Positions 17,546-25,536 of a stretch of 64,000 nt of DNA are shown here, in pieces. Each line of letters starts with the position of its first letter. The stretch's first letter is position 1. This DNA comes from VXYL01 sp963666465. Its GTDB lineage: Bacteria; Pseudomonadota; Gammaproteobacteria; Pseudomonadales; Azotimanducaceae. Position numbers and translations under genes: made by a program. The notes beneath the pieces are model-generated. The model was not told the origin of the DNA. It searched no databases and worked only from the letters and a program-made list of their open reading frames with translations. Where the stretch lies: positions 4,712,001 through 4,776,000 of the forward strand of contig OY762824.1 in the NCBI GenBank assembly GCA_963666465.1. The letters are read 5' to 3'.

Positions 17546-18199
17546 ATGGCCATCGGGGTCGTAGGCAAGAAGAGCGGCATGACGCGGGTGTTCACGGAGG
17601 ACGGCCAGTCCATCCCCGTGACGGTCATCCACGTCGAGCCGAACCGCGTGACGCAGGTGAAGAGCGCCGACAGCGACGGCTACGACGCCGTGCAGGTCAC
17701 CTGCGGCGAGGTGAAGGCGAGCCGGGTCAGCAAGCCCTTGGCAGGACATTTCGCCAAGGCGGGAACCGAGGCCGGGCGCGGGCTTTGGGAGTTCCGCGTC
17801 GCCGAGCCACCTGAGCTCGAACCGGGCGCCGAGCTCGGCGTCGATCAATTCGCCGCCGACCAGAAGGTGGACGTATTCGGCACCTCTCGCGGCAAGGGCC
17901 ATGCCGGCGTCATCAAGCGCTGGAATTTCCACAGCCAGGACACCACCCACGGCAATTCGCTTTCCCACCGGGCGCCGGGCTCCATCGGCCAGTGCCAGAC
18001 CCCGGGGCGGGTGTTCAAGGGCAAGAAGATGGCCGGCCACATGGGCAATGCCCGGGTCACGGTGCAGAACCTGACGGTGGTGCGGGTGGATTCGGAGCGG
18101 GGCCTGCTGCTCGTCAAGGGCGCAGTGCCGGGGCCGGCGGGTGCCGACGTGTGCGTGCGGCCTGCGGTCAAGTCCGTCGCCAGGGGGCGGCAGTCGTGA
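17546..18199 (+). CDS. rplC: Ribosomal protein L3
   Basis: 217 residues (209 in E. coli). L3 is an early 50S assembly protein reaching the peptidyl-transferase centre. The start MAIGVVGKKSGMTRVFTEDG and the motif GSIGQCQTPGRVFKGKKMAG are conserved; the glutamine of GQCQTP is the site methylated by PrmB in E. coli. ATG 17546 was chosen over an upstream in-frame start that runs into the terminator hairpin. Its last codon overlaps the rplD start (GTGA). Confidence 0.97.
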   Translation: MAIGVVGKKSGMTRVFTEDGQSIPVTVIHVEPNRVTQVKSADSDGYDAVQVTCGEVKASRVSKPLAGHFAKAGTEAGRGLWEFRVAEPPELEPGAELGVDQFAADQKVDVFGTSRGKGHAGVIKRWNFHSQDTTHGNSLSHRAPGSIGQCQTPGRVFKGKKMAGHMGNARVTVQNLTVVRVDSERGLLLVKGAVPGPAGADVCVRPAVKSVARGRQS

Positions 18200-18855
18200 C
18201 GGTATCGGTGGCCACGACCGAAGGCGGGGACGTCGAGGTGTCCGACGCCTTCAGCCGCGAATTCAACGAGCCGCTGGTGCATCAGGTGGTGGTTGCCTGG
18301 CTTGCCGGCGCCCGTGCCGGCACGAGGGCGCAGAAGAACCGCGCCGCGGTGCGCGGTGGCGGGCGCAAGCCCTGGCGGCAGAAGGGCACCAACCGGGCGC
18401 GGGCCGGCAGCATCCGCAGTCCGCTTTGGCGCGGTGGCGGTCGGGCCTTTGCGGCATCGCCGCAAGATCATTCCCAGAAGGTCAACCGCAAGATGTACCG
18501 GGGCGCAATCGCCTGCATCGTGTCCGAACTCATCCGCCAGAATCGCCTCCTCGTCTCCCCGCCCTTTGCCCTCGACGCCCCCCGCACCAAGTCCCTGCTC
18601 AGCCGTCTCGACGAAGTTCTGCCTGCCGGCGATGGCAATGGCGAGGACGGCGCTGCCGCGAAAGCCAGGGCCCCGCGCGAGCGCATCCTGATCGTCGCCG
18701 ACGAGGTGGAGGCCAACCTGCATCTTGCCGCGCGCAACCTGCCGCGCGTGCAGGTGGTGGATGCGGACGCGGCGGACCCGGTGAGCCTCGTCAGCCACGA
18801 CCGCGTGCTGATCGACGAGGGCGCGCTTCGCAAGATGGAGGCGCGGCTGGCATGA
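18196..18855 (+). CDS. rplD: Ribosomal protein L4
   Basis: 219 residues (201 in E. coli). L4 lines the 50S exit tunnel and in gammaproteobacteria represses its own S10 operon. The tunnel loop GTRAQKNRAAVRGGGRKPW...QKGTNRARAGSIRSPLWRGGG is intact. An insertion rich in Gly/Asp/Ala (about residues 142-155, DGNGEDGAAAK) makes it longer than usual. The GTG start overlaps the rplC stop and its own stop overlaps rplW (ATGA), so translation is tightly coupled. L4 control of the attenuator after rpsJ is conceivable but not shown. Confidence 0.96.
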   Translation: MTVSVATTEGGDVEVSDAFSREFNEPLVHQVVVAWLAGARAGTRAQKNRAAVRGGGRKPWRQKGTNRARAGSIRSPLWRGGGRAFAASPQDHSQKVNRKMYRGAIACIVSELIRQNRLLVSPPFALDAPRTKSLLSRLDEVLPAGDGNGEDGAAAKARAPRERILIVADEVEANLHLAARNLPRVQVVDADAADPVSLVSHDRVLIDEGALRKMEARLA

Positions 18856-19154
18856 CTCCGGATCGGCTCTACACCGTGCTCATGGAACCGCACATTTCCG
18901 AGAAGGCGTCCATCATGGGCGACGAGAGCAATCGCTATGCCTTCAAGGTTCGCACCGACGCCACCAAGGCGCAGATTCGCCGCGCGGTGGAGACGATTTT
19001 CGACGTGCGGGTCACCAACGTCACCACCCTCAACGTCAAGGGCAAGGTGAAGCGCAACTTCCGCGGCGGGGTGTCGCGATTCAAGTCCTGGAAGAAGGCG
19101 TACGTGCGCCTCGAAGAAGGCCAGGCAATCGACTATACGGCGGTGGAGGGCTAG
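18852..19154 (+). CDS. rplW: Ribosomal protein L23
   Basis: 100 residues, standard length. L23 sits at the exit of the polypeptide tunnel and docks trigger factor and SRP. LYTVLMEPHISEKASIMGD and FDVRVTNVTTLNVKGKVKR are conserved. ATG 18852 overlaps the rplD stop by 4 nt. Only 4 nt separate its stop from rplB. Confidence 0.97.
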   Translation: MTPDRLYTVLMEPHISEKASIMGDESNRYAFKVRTDATKAQIRRAVETIFDVRVTNVTTLNVKGKVKRNFRGGVSRFKSWKKAYVRLEEGQAIDYTAVEG

Positions 19155-19158
19155 CGCG

Positions 19159-19992
19159 ATGCCGGTCGTCAAGGCAAAGCCGACCTCGCCGGGACGACGC
19201 TTCGTCGTCGGCGTGGTGCATCCGGATCTGCACAAGGGTTCGCCGTACAAGCCGCTCATCGAGAAGCAGGGCAAGACCGGCGGGCGCAACAATGGCGGCC
19301 GCATCACCACCCGCCACCGCGGCGGCGGCCACAAGCAGCACTATCGCAAGATCGACTTCCGCCGCAACAAGGACAGCATCACGGCGGTTGTGGAGCGGCT
19401 CGAATACGATCCCAACCGCACCGCCAACATTGCCCTGCTGAAATACAGCGACGGCGAGCGGCGCTACATCATCGCCCCGCGGGGGGTGTCGGTCGGCGAC
19501 CAGCTCGTCTCCGGCACCAGCGCGCCGATTCGGCCGGGCAACGCCATGCCGCTGCGCAACATGCCGGTGGGCAGCGTCATCCACTGCGTGGAACTCAAGC
19601 CCGGCAAGGGGGGGCAACTGGCACGCAGCGCCGGCGCCTCCTGCCAGCTGGTGGCGCGGGAAGGCGCCTATGCCACCTTGCGGCTGCGTTCCGGCGAGAT
19701 GCGGCGGGTGTTCGCCGAGTGCCGGGCGACGCTGGGCGAGGTGGGCAACAGCGAGCACAACCTGCGCTCTCTCGGCAAGGCCGGGGCCAGTCGCTGGCGC
19801 GGCATTCGCCCGACGGTGCGGGGCGTGGCCATGAATCCGGTGGATCACCCGCACGGCGGCGGCGAGGGCAAGTCGTCCGGCGGTCGCCATCCGGTGTCGC
19901 CCACCGGGGTGCCCACCAAGGGCTACAAGACGCGCAAGAACAAGCGCACGGACAAACTCATCGTTCGCCGCCGCGGCGGCGGGCGTCGCTAG
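19159..19992 (+). CDS. rplB: Ribosomal protein L2
   Basis: 277 residues. L2 binds domain IV of 23S rRNA, is required for subunit association and supports peptidyl-transferase activity. The C-terminal signature NPVDHPHGGGEGKS contains the conserved histidine (His229 in E. coli numbering). It also has KPTSPGRRF at the N-terminus and GRNNGGRITTRHRGGGHK. Start and length match the family. Confidence 0.97.
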   Translation: MPVVKAKPTSPGRRFVVGVVHPDLHKGSPYKPLIEKQGKTGGRNNGGRITTRHRGGGHKQHYRKIDFRRNKDSITAVVERLEYDPNRTANIALLKYSDGERRYIIAPRGVSVGDQLVSGTSAPIRPGNAMPLRNMPVGSVIHCVELKPGKGGQLARSAGASCQLVAREGAYATLRLRSGEMRRVFAECRATLGEVGNSEHNLRSLGKAGASRWRGIRPTVRGVAMNPVDHPHGGGEGKSSGGRHPVSPTGVPTKGYKTRKNKRTDKLIVRRRGGGRR

Positions 19993-20009
19993 GGAGCGGG
20001 ACAAGGACG

Positions 20010-20285
20010 ATGCCGAGGTCGTTGCGCAAGGGGCCGTTCGTGGACCTTCATCTGATGAAGAAGGTGGGCGAGGCGGTGCAGAACAAGGACAGGCGCCCCA
20101 TTCGCACCTGGTCCAGGCGGTCGATGATCGTGCCGGACATGGTGGGGCTGACCATCTCCGTCCACAACGGGCGCCAGCATGTGCCGCTGTATGTCTCCGA
20201 GGACATGGTGGGGCACAAGCTCGGCGAATTCGCTCCCACCCGCACCTATCGCGGCCATGCCGCCGACCGCAAGTCGCGGCGCTAG
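20010..20285 (+). CDS. rpsS: Ribosomal protein S19
   Basis: 91 residues. S19 lies in the 30S head and contacts the A-site region and S13. Conserved motifs are MPRSLRKGPFVD, IRTWSRRSMIVPDMVG and FAPTRTYRGHAADRK. A GGACAAGGACG tract precedes ATG 20010. The frame is open far upstream through rplB, but only this start gives the family N-terminus. Confidence 0.97.
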   Translation: MPRSLRKGPFVDLHLMKKVGEAVQNKDRRPIRTWSRRSMIVPDMVGLTISVHNGRQHVPLYVSEDMVGHKLGEFAPTRTYRGHAADRKSRR

Positions 20286-20314
20286 CCACTGGTTGAGAGA
20301 GGCACAGGAAGACG

Positions 20315-20656
20315 ATGCAGGTGAGCGCCACGGCAAAGCGACTTCGAATGTCGCCGCGCAAGCTGCGGCTGGTGGCAGACCAGATCCGCGGCAAGGCGGT
20401 GGGCGATGCCCTCGACATCCTGGTCTTCGACCCCCAGAAGGGGGCGCCGCTGGTGCGCAAGGTGCTCGAATCGGCCATCGCCAATGCGGAGAACAACGAG
20501 GGCGCGGACGTGGACGAGCTCTCCGTGTCGGAAATCTACGTCAACGAGGGCGTGACGATGAAGCGGCTGCGGCCCCGGGCACGGGGCCGGGCAGACCGGA
20601 TCTTCAAGCGCACCAGCCACGTCACGGTCACCGTGTCAGACGGCTACGACGGCTAA
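20315..20656 (+). CDS. rplV: Ribosomal protein L22
   Basis: 113 residues. L22 spans the 50S and its beta-hairpin lines the exit-tunnel constriction where macrolides and stalling peptides act. MQVSATAKRLRMSPRKLRLVADQIRGK and the hairpin LRPRARGRADRIFKRTSHVTV are intact with no resistance-type deletion in the loop. It lies 30 nt after rpsS, with AGGAAGACG before the ATG. Confidence 0.97.
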   Translation: MQVSATAKRLRMSPRKLRLVADQIRGKAVGDALDILVFDPQKGAPLVRKVLESAIANAENNEGADVDELSVSEIYVNEGVTMKRLRPRARGRADRIFKRTSHVTVTVSDGYDG

Positions 20657-20705
20657 CGGGAGATGACGCGAGCCCCGCAAGAGCAGGGCAAGCGAAGGCG
20701 GAAAC

Positions 20706-21362
20706 ATGGGACAGAAAGTCAATCCAAACGGAATGCGGCTCGGCATCGTCAAGGAGCACAATTCCGTCTGGTATGCCGACAAGAGGGAATACTCGCGCTA
20801 CTTGCTGAACGATCTGGAGGTGCGCGACTTCCTGCGCAAGCGGCTGTCGCAAGCCTCGGTGAGCCGGGTGGAGATCGAGCGACCGGCGGAGACGGCGCGC
20901 ATCACGGTTCACACCGCCCGCCCCGGCATCGTCATTGGCAAGAGGGGCGAGGATGTGGAACGCCTGCGGGTGCAGCTCGCCGGCATGATGGGCGTGCCGG
21001 TCCACATCAACGTCGAGGAAATCCGCAAGCCGGAAACGGACGCCCTGTTGGTGGCGCAGAACGTCGCGCAACAGCTCGAGCGCCGGGTGCAGTTTCGCCG
21101 CGCCATGCGGCGGGTGATCCAGAACGCCATGCGGCTCGGCGCCGAAGGCATCAAGGTGCGGGTGGCGGGCCGTTTGGGCGGCGCCGAGATCGCTCGCTCG
21201 GAGACCTACGCCGAAGGCCGGGTGCCGCTGCATACGCTGCGCGCCAACATCGACTATGCCACCGCCGAGGCCAAGACCACCTACGGCATCCTCGGCATCA
21301 AGGTGTGGATCTTCAAGGGCGAGGTGATCGGCAGCGGCGAGGAGGTGCGGCAAGCCTCCTGA
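20706..21362 (+). CDS. rpsC: Ribosomal protein S3
   Basis: 218 residues (233 in E. coli; shorter C-terminal tail). S3 forms part of the mRNA entry channel and helicase activity of the 30S. MGQKVNPNGMRLGI, the KH-domain GXXG loop in GIVIGKRGEDVERLR and the C-terminal GRLGGAEIARSE, TLRANIDYATAEAKTTYG are conserved. The ATG follows GCGAAGGCGGAAAC. Confidence 0.97.
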   Translation: MGQKVNPNGMRLGIVKEHNSVWYADKREYSRYLLNDLEVRDFLRKRLSQASVSRVEIERPAETARITVHTARPGIVIGKRGEDVERLRVQLAGMMGVPVHINVEEIRKPETDALLVAQNVAQQLERRVQFRRAMRRVIQNAMRLGAEGIKVRVAGRLGGAEIARSETYAEGRVPLHTLRANIDYATAEAKTTYGILGIKVWIFKGEVIGSGEEVRQAS

Positions 21363-21426
21363 TGAGGAGGTGCGGCAGGCCTCCCAAGGGAGGGCTCCGC
21401 AGCCGAAGGGAAACGCGAGAGAGACG

Positions 21427-21840
21427 ATGCTTCAGCCGAAAAGAACACGCTACAGAAAGCAGCAGAAGGGCCGCAACCGGGGCCTTGCCAATCGCGGCAG
21501 CCGGGTCAGCTTCGGCGAATATGGTCTCAAGGCCTTGGGCCGGGGCCGCATGACGGCGCGGCAGATCGAGGCTGGCCGTCGCGCCATGACCCGTCGCATC
21601 CGCCGCGGCGGCAAGATCTGGATTCGCGTCTTCCCGGACAAGCCCATCACCAAAAAGCCCCTCGAAGTGCGCCAGGGCAAGGGCAAGGGCGCCGTCGAAT
21701 ACTGGGTGGCGCAGATTCAGCCTGGACGCATCCTCTACGAAATGGAAGGCGTCAGCGAAGAGGACGCCCGCGAGGCGCTCACCCTGGCGGCGGCGAAGCT
21801 GCCGTTCCGCACCGCCTTCGTCAAGCGCATGACGATGTGA
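21427..21840 (+). CDS. rplP: Ribosomal protein L16
   Basis: 137 residues. L16 supports A-site tRNA and subunit assembly near the peptidyl-transferase centre. MLQPKRTRYRKQQKGRNRGL, TARQIEAGRRAMTRRIRRGG and FPDKPITKKPLEVRQGKGKG are conserved; the arginine in the last loop region is the usual YcfD hydroxylation area. ATG 21427 is preferred to an upstream in-frame start at 21370 because it gives the exact family N-terminus and follows AGAGAGACG. Confidence 0.97.
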   Translation: MLQPKRTRYRKQQKGRNRGLANRGSRVSFGEYGLKALGRGRMTARQIEAGRRAMTRRIRRGGKIWIRVFPDKPITKKPLEVRQGKGKGAVEYWVAQIQPGRILYEMEGVSEEDAREALTLAAAKLPFRTAFVKRMTM

Positions 21841-21871
21841 GGCGGCGGGTGAAAGACGTGAGAAACCAGCC

Positions 21872-22183
21872 ATGACCGCCGCCGAACTTCGCGAGAAGAC
21901 GCTGGCGGAGCTGCAGGAGGAACTCGTGCGCCTGCGCCGGGAGCAGTTCAACCTGAGGATGCAGCGCGCCAGCGAGCAGTTGCCGCAGACGCACCTCTTG
22001 CGCGAGACGCGGCGGGACATCGCCCGCGTCAATACGGTGATGCAGGAGAAGGCGCGCCAGGTCGAGGTGGCGCCGGAAGCGGAAACCGAAGCTGCGGCCG
22101 GGACGCCAGGCGAGACGGAACAGGTGGAAGAGACGGTGACGGAACAGCCCCAAGACAGCGCCGAGGGGGAGCCCCATGCCTGA
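21872..22183 (+). CDS. rpmC: Ribosomal protein L29 with acidic C-terminal extension
   Basis: 103 residues against about 63 in E. coli. The first 65 residues are a normal two-helix L29 (TAAELREKTLAELQEELVRL, LLRETRRDIARVNTV) that sits at the tunnel exit near L23. From about residue 68 an added tail rich in Glu/Ala/Thr (VEVAPEAETEAAAGTPGETE...) follows, which is probably disordered. The gene overlaps rpsQ by 8 nt. The extension is unusual and may contact nascent-chain factors, but that is speculation. Confidence 0.95.
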   Translation: MTAAELREKTLAELQEELVRLRREQFNLRMQRASEQLPQTHLLRETRRDIARVNTVMQEKARQVEVAPEAETEAAAGTPGETEQVEETVTEQPQDSAEGEPHA

Positions 22184-22508
22184 AGCAGAAAGCCCGAGCC
22201 AAGGCGGCGAGGAAGCTCGCGTGAAGCGCCCGCTGGTGGGGGTGGTCACCTCGAACAGGGCCGACAAGACCATCACCGTGCGCATCGAGCGGCGGGTCAA
22301 GCACCCGATCTACGGCAAGTTCATCCGCCGTTCGACTCGCCTGCACGCCCACGACGAGGGCAACACGGCGAACGAGGGCGATGTGGTGGCCATCGTCCAG
22401 ACGCGCCCCATCTCCAGGACCAAGAGCTGGGCCCTCGACAGCATCGTCGAACGGGCCGGTGCCACCGAGCTGGCCGAGGCTGCCGAGGGGCGCAGGAGCG
22501 AGCCATGA
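22176..22508 (+). CDS. rpsQ: Ribosomal protein S17
   Basis: 110 residues against 84 in E. coli, longer at both ends. S17 is a primary 16S rRNA binder with an OB fold. The core RPLVGVVTSNRADKTITVRIERRVKHP, YGKFIRRSTRLHAHDE and TRPISRTKSW is conserved. ATG 22176 overlaps the end of rpmC; the first 15 residues (PEAESPSQGGEEARV) are non-conserved. An internal GTG 22221 would give the short form. Its stop overlaps the rplN start (ATGA). Confidence 0.95.
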   Translation: MPEAESPSQGGEEARVKRPLVGVVTSNRADKTITVRIERRVKHPIYGKFIRRSTRLHAHDEGNTANEGDVVAIVQTRPISRTKSWALDSIVERAGATELAEAAEGRRSEP

Positions 22509-22873
22509 TTCAGACCGAAACCATGCTCGACATCGCCGACAACAGCGGCGCCCGCCGGGTGCAGTGCATCAAGGTGCTCGGCGGCTCGCACCGGCGCTAT
22601 GCCGGCATTGGCGACGTCATCAAGGTGTCCGTAAAGGAAGCGGCGCCGCGGGGGCGGGTGCGCAAGGGCCAGGTGATGAACGCGGTGGTGGTGCGCACGC
22701 GCAAGGGCGTGCGGCGCACGGACGGCTCCCTCATCCGCTTCGACCGGAACGCGGCGGTGCTTTTGACGCAGCAGTTGCAGCCGGTTGGCACGCGCATCTT
22801 CGGTCCGGTCACGCGGGAACTTCGCACCGAGAACTTCATGCGCATCGTTTCGCTGGCCCCGGAAGTCCTCTAG
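22505..22873 (+). CDS. rplN: Ribosomal protein L14
   Basis: 122 residues, standard. L14 lies at the subunit interface (bridge B5/B8) and binds the silencing factor RsfS. MIQTETMLDIADNSGARRVQCIKVLGGS and GDVIKVSVKEAAPRGRVRKG are conserved. Start overlaps the rpsQ stop by 4 nt. Confidence 0.97.
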   Translation: MIQTETMLDIADNSGARRVQCIKVLGGSHRRYAGIGDVIKVSVKEAAPRGRVRKGQVMNAVVVRTRKGVRRTDGSLIRFDRNAAVLLTQQLQPVGTRIFGPVTRELRTENFMRIVSLAPEVL

Positions 22874-22934
22874 GCACGGGTAGAGCAGGGGCGGGCAGAA
22901 GCAGGCGTACGAAGAGAGAGGCGAGAGAAGAAAG

Positions 22935-23249
22935 ATGCGCAAAATCCGTCGAGAGGACGAGGTGGTGGTGATCGCCGGGCGCGATCGGGGCGCTCGCGGC
23001 GAAGTCATCCGCGTGCTGCCGAACGGCAAGCTCATCGTCGCCGGGGTGAACATCGTGCACAAGCACGTGCGCGCCAATCCGCAGCAGAACGAGGAAGGCG
23101 GCATCCAGACCCGGGAGGCGCCCATCGACCCCTCCAACGTCGCCATCTTCAACCCGGAAACGGAGAAGGCCGACCGGGTGGGAATCCGCATGGAAGAAGG
23201 CAAGCGGGTGCGCTATTTCAAGTCGAACGGCGAACTGGTGGACGAATAG
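22935..23249 (+). CDS. rplX: Ribosomal protein L24
   Basis: 104 residues. L24 is one of the two initiator proteins of 50S assembly and sits near the tunnel exit. The KOW motif DEVVVIAGRDRGARGEVIRVL and GVNIVHKHVRANPQ are conserved. The ATG is preceded by GAGAGAAGAAAG. The gene lies 61 nt after rplN and 9 nt before rplE. Confidence 0.97.
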   Translation: MRKIRREDEVVVIAGRDRGARGEVIRVLPNGKLIVAGVNIVHKHVRANPQQNEEGGIQTREAPIDPSNVAIFNPETEKADRVGIRMEEGKRVRYFKSNGELVDE

Positions 23250-23258
23250 GACGAGACG

Positions 23259-23810
23259 ATGGCAGCCGAACGCAACCAGTTGCAGGAACGATACGAGGCC
23301 GAGATTCGCCCGAAGCTCATGCGCGAGTTCGGCTACGCGAGCCCCATGCAGGCGCCCGGGCTCGAGAAGGTGACGCTGAACATGGGCGTCGGCGACGCCG
23401 TGGGCGATCGCAAGGTGATGGACAGCGCGGTGGCGGATCTGTCGCTGATCGCCGGCCAGCGGCCCATCGTCACCCGCGCCCGCCGTTCCGAGGCCGGCTT
23501 CAAGATTCGCGAGGGCTGGCCCATCGGCTGCAAGGTCACCCTCCGGCGAGCGCGCATGTACGAGTTCGTCGAGCGGCTGATCGGCATCGCCATCCCGCGG
23601 ATGCGCGACTTCCGCGGCCTCAATTCCCGCGCCTTCGACGGTCGCGGCAACTTCTCGATGGGCATCGGCGAGCAGATCGTCTTCCCGGAGATCGACTACG
23701 ACAGCATCGACCGCATCCGCGGCCTCGACATCACCGTGACGACAACGGCGTCAACGGATCAAGAGGGGCTGGCGCTGTTGCGCGGCTTCCGCTTCCCGTT
23801 TCGCACCTGA
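23259..23810 (+). CDS. rplE: Ribosomal protein L5
   Basis: 183 residues. L5 binds 5S rRNA in the central protuberance and contacts P-site tRNA. LQERYEAEIRPKLMREFGY, VTLNMGVGDAV, GWPIGCKVTLRR and RDFRGLNSRAFDGRGNFSMG are conserved. The start follows AGGACGAGACG. Confidence 0.97.
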   Translation: MAAERNQLQERYEAEIRPKLMREFGYASPMQAPGLEKVTLNMGVGDAVGDRKVMDSAVADLSLIAGQRPIVTRARRSEAGFKIREGWPIGCKVTLRRARMYEFVERLIGIAIPRMRDFRGLNSRAFDGRGNFSMGIGEQIVFPEIDYDSIDRIRGLDITVTTTASTDQEGLALLRGFRFPFRT

Positions 23811-23833
23811 CCCAACGGCTAGGAATTCAAGCA

Positions 23834-24139
23834 ATGGCAAAGACCTGCATTCTCCAGCGCGAACGCAAGCGGGAGAGAACCGTGGCCAAGTACGAGGCCA
23901 GGCGGGCGGCGCTGAAGAGGATCATCGGCGACCGCAATGCCTCGGACGACGAGCGCTGGGACGCCCAGCTCGCGCTGCAGAAGCTGCCGCGCAACGCAAG
24001 CCCGGTGCGGCTGCAGCGGCGCTGCGGCATCACCGGACGGCCGCGGGGCGTGTATCGCAAGTTTGGCCTCGGGCGCACGAAGCTGCGCGAGGCCGCCATG
24101 CGCGGCGACGTTCCGGGCCTCGTCAAGGCCAGTTGGTGA
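23834..24139 (+). CDS. rpsN: Ribosomal protein S14 (zinc-free long form)
   Basis: 101 residues, the long C-minus type without the CxxC-x-CxxC zinc motif. S14 organises the 30S head near the A site. KRERTVAKYEARRAALKRII, LPRNASPVRLQRRCGITGRPRG and the end LREAAMRGDVPGLVKASW match the gamma/beta form. ATG 23834 is 23 nt after rplE. Confidence 0.97.
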   Translation: MAKTCILQRERKRERTVAKYEARRAALKRIIGDRNASDDERWDAQLALQKLPRNASPVRLQRRCGITGRPRGVYRKFGLGRTKLREAAMRGDVPGLVKASW

Positions 24140-24161
24140 TCGAGGGAGGCGAGAGCACGAC

Positions 24162-24554
24162 ATGAGCCTGCAAGATCCCATCGCCGACATGCTGACGCGC
24201 ATCCGCAACGCGCAGTCGGCACGCCACGGCCGGGTGTCCATGCCGACCTCCCGGCTCAAGGTGGCGGTGTGCGAAGTGCTGCGCGAGCAGGGCTACATCG
24301 CCTCGTTCCAGTCCGAGAAGGGCGTGGGAGCGAAGCTCATCGTCGACCTCAAGTACCACGAGGGCGAGCCGGTGATCGAGGAAATCCATCGGGTCAGCCG
24401 GCCGGGGCTTCGCATCTACAGCAAGTGCGACGAACTGCCGAGCGTTCGCGGCGGCTTCGGCGTCGCCGTGGTGAGCACGAATCTCGGCGTGATGACGGAC
24501 GCGGCGGCACGCCGCGCCGGCGTCGGCGGCGAAGTCCTCTGCACGGTGTTCTAG
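24162..24554 (+). CDS. rpsH: Ribosomal protein S8
   Basis: 130 residues, standard. S8 binds helix 21 of 16S rRNA and in E. coli represses the spc operon through a site in rplE mRNA. MSLQDPIADMLTRIRNAQ, VLREQGYIASF and the C-terminal STNLGVMTDAAARRAGVGGE are conserved. The start follows GAGGGAGGCGAG; the upstream open frame is an rpsN shadow. Confidence 0.97.
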   Translation: MSLQDPIADMLTRIRNAQSARHGRVSMPTSRLKVAVCEVLREQGYIASFQSEKGVGAKLIVDLKYHEGEPVIEEIHRVSRPGLRIYSKCDELPSVRGGFGVAVVSTNLGVMTDAAARRAGVGGEVLCTVF

Positions 24555-24556
24555 CC

Positions 24557-25090
24557 ATGTCGCGCGTTGCCAACAATCCCGTGTCCGTGCCGAGCGGCGT
24601 CGAGGTGCAGCTCGGCGCCGGCAGCATCACCGTCAAGGGCACCAAGGGCACCCTGTCCATGCCGCTGCCGGCGCGGGTCCACGTGGCGCGGGAGGGCGAA
24701 CAGCTCAGCTTCGCCGCCGCGGCCGGGGACCGGCAGTCGAAGGCCTTGGCCGGCACGGTGCGCTCGCTGGTCTTCAACATGGTCACCGGCGTCACCGAGG
24801 GCTTCGAGAAGCGGCTCGAGTTGCAGGGCGTCGGCTATCGCGCCCAGGCGCAGGGCAAGCGGCTCAATCTTCAGCTCGGCTTCTCGCACCCGATCGACTA
24901 CCAGTCGCCGGACGGGATTTCCATCAGCACGCCGAGCCAGACCGAGGTGGTGGTGGCCGGCATGGACAAGCAGCTTGTGGGGCAGGTGTCGGCGGAAATC
25001 CGTGCCTTTCGTCCGCCGGAGCCGTACAAGGGCAAGGGCGTGCGCTATGCCGGCGAGCGGGTGCGACGCAAGGAAGGCAAGAAGAAGTAG
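24557..25090 (+). CDS. rplF: Ribosomal protein L6
   Basis: 177 residues, the same as E. coli. L6 sits at the base of the L7/L12 stalk near the sarcin-ricin loop. MSRVANNPVSVPSGVEV, VTGVTEGFEKRLELQGVGYRA and the C-terminal PEPYKGKGVRYAGERVRRKEGK are conserved. ATG 24557 lies 2 nt after the rpsH stop and gives the true N-terminus. Confidence 0.97.
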   Translation: MSRVANNPVSVPSGVEVQLGAGSITVKGTKGTLSMPLPARVHVAREGEQLSFAAAAGDRQSKALAGTVRSLVFNMVTGVTEGFEKRLELQGVGYRAQAQGKRLNLQLGFSHPIDYQSPDGISISTPSQTEVVVAGMDKQLVGQVSAEIRAFRPPEPYKGKGVRYAGERVRRKEGKKK

Positions 25091-25148
25091 GGCTTGGCGG
25101 GTTTCGAGGACGAAGCCGCGAGCTTGCGGGAGAGAGCAGGACGAACCG

Positions 25149-25535
25149 ATGAGCGCGAGAACGGACAGTCGATTGCGCAGAGCGCGCCGGACGCGGATGA
25201 AGATTCGCGAGCTCGGTGCGCTCAGGCTGACGGTGCATCGCACGCCGCGACACATGTATGCCCAGATCATCCGGGGCGGCGGCGGCCAGGGCGGCGACGA
25301 ACGCACGCCGGACCGCTCCGATCGGGTGGTGGCGTCGGCGTCCACGCTCGACAAGTCGCTGCGCAACGGCGCCACCGGCAATGTCGAGGCGGCGGCCAAG
25401 GTGGGTCGCCTGATCGCCGAACGGGCGCTTGCAGCAGGGGTCGAGGCGGTGGCCTTCGACCGCGCCGGCTACAAATATCACGGTCGCGTGCGGGCGCTTG
25501 CAGAGGCCGCGCGGGACGGGGGACTGAGGTTCTAG
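25149..25535 (+). CDS. rplR: Ribosomal protein L18
   Basis: 128 residues (117 in E. coli). L18 carries 5S rRNA into the central protuberance with L5 and L25. RRARRTRMKIRELGALRLTVHRTPRHMYAQII and the C-terminal FDRAGYKYHGRVRALAEAARDGGLRF are conserved. A Gly-rich insertion (GGGGQGGDERTPDRSDR) lies around residues 47-63 in the surface loop. The start follows GAGAGAGCAGGACG. Confidence 0.96.
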   Translation: MSARTDSRLRRARRTRMKIRELGALRLTVHRTPRHMYAQIIRGGGGQGGDERTPDRSDRVVASASTLDKSLRNGATGNVEAAAKVGRLIAERALAAGVEAVAFDRAGYKYHGRVRALAEAARDGGLRF

Positions 25536-25536
25536 C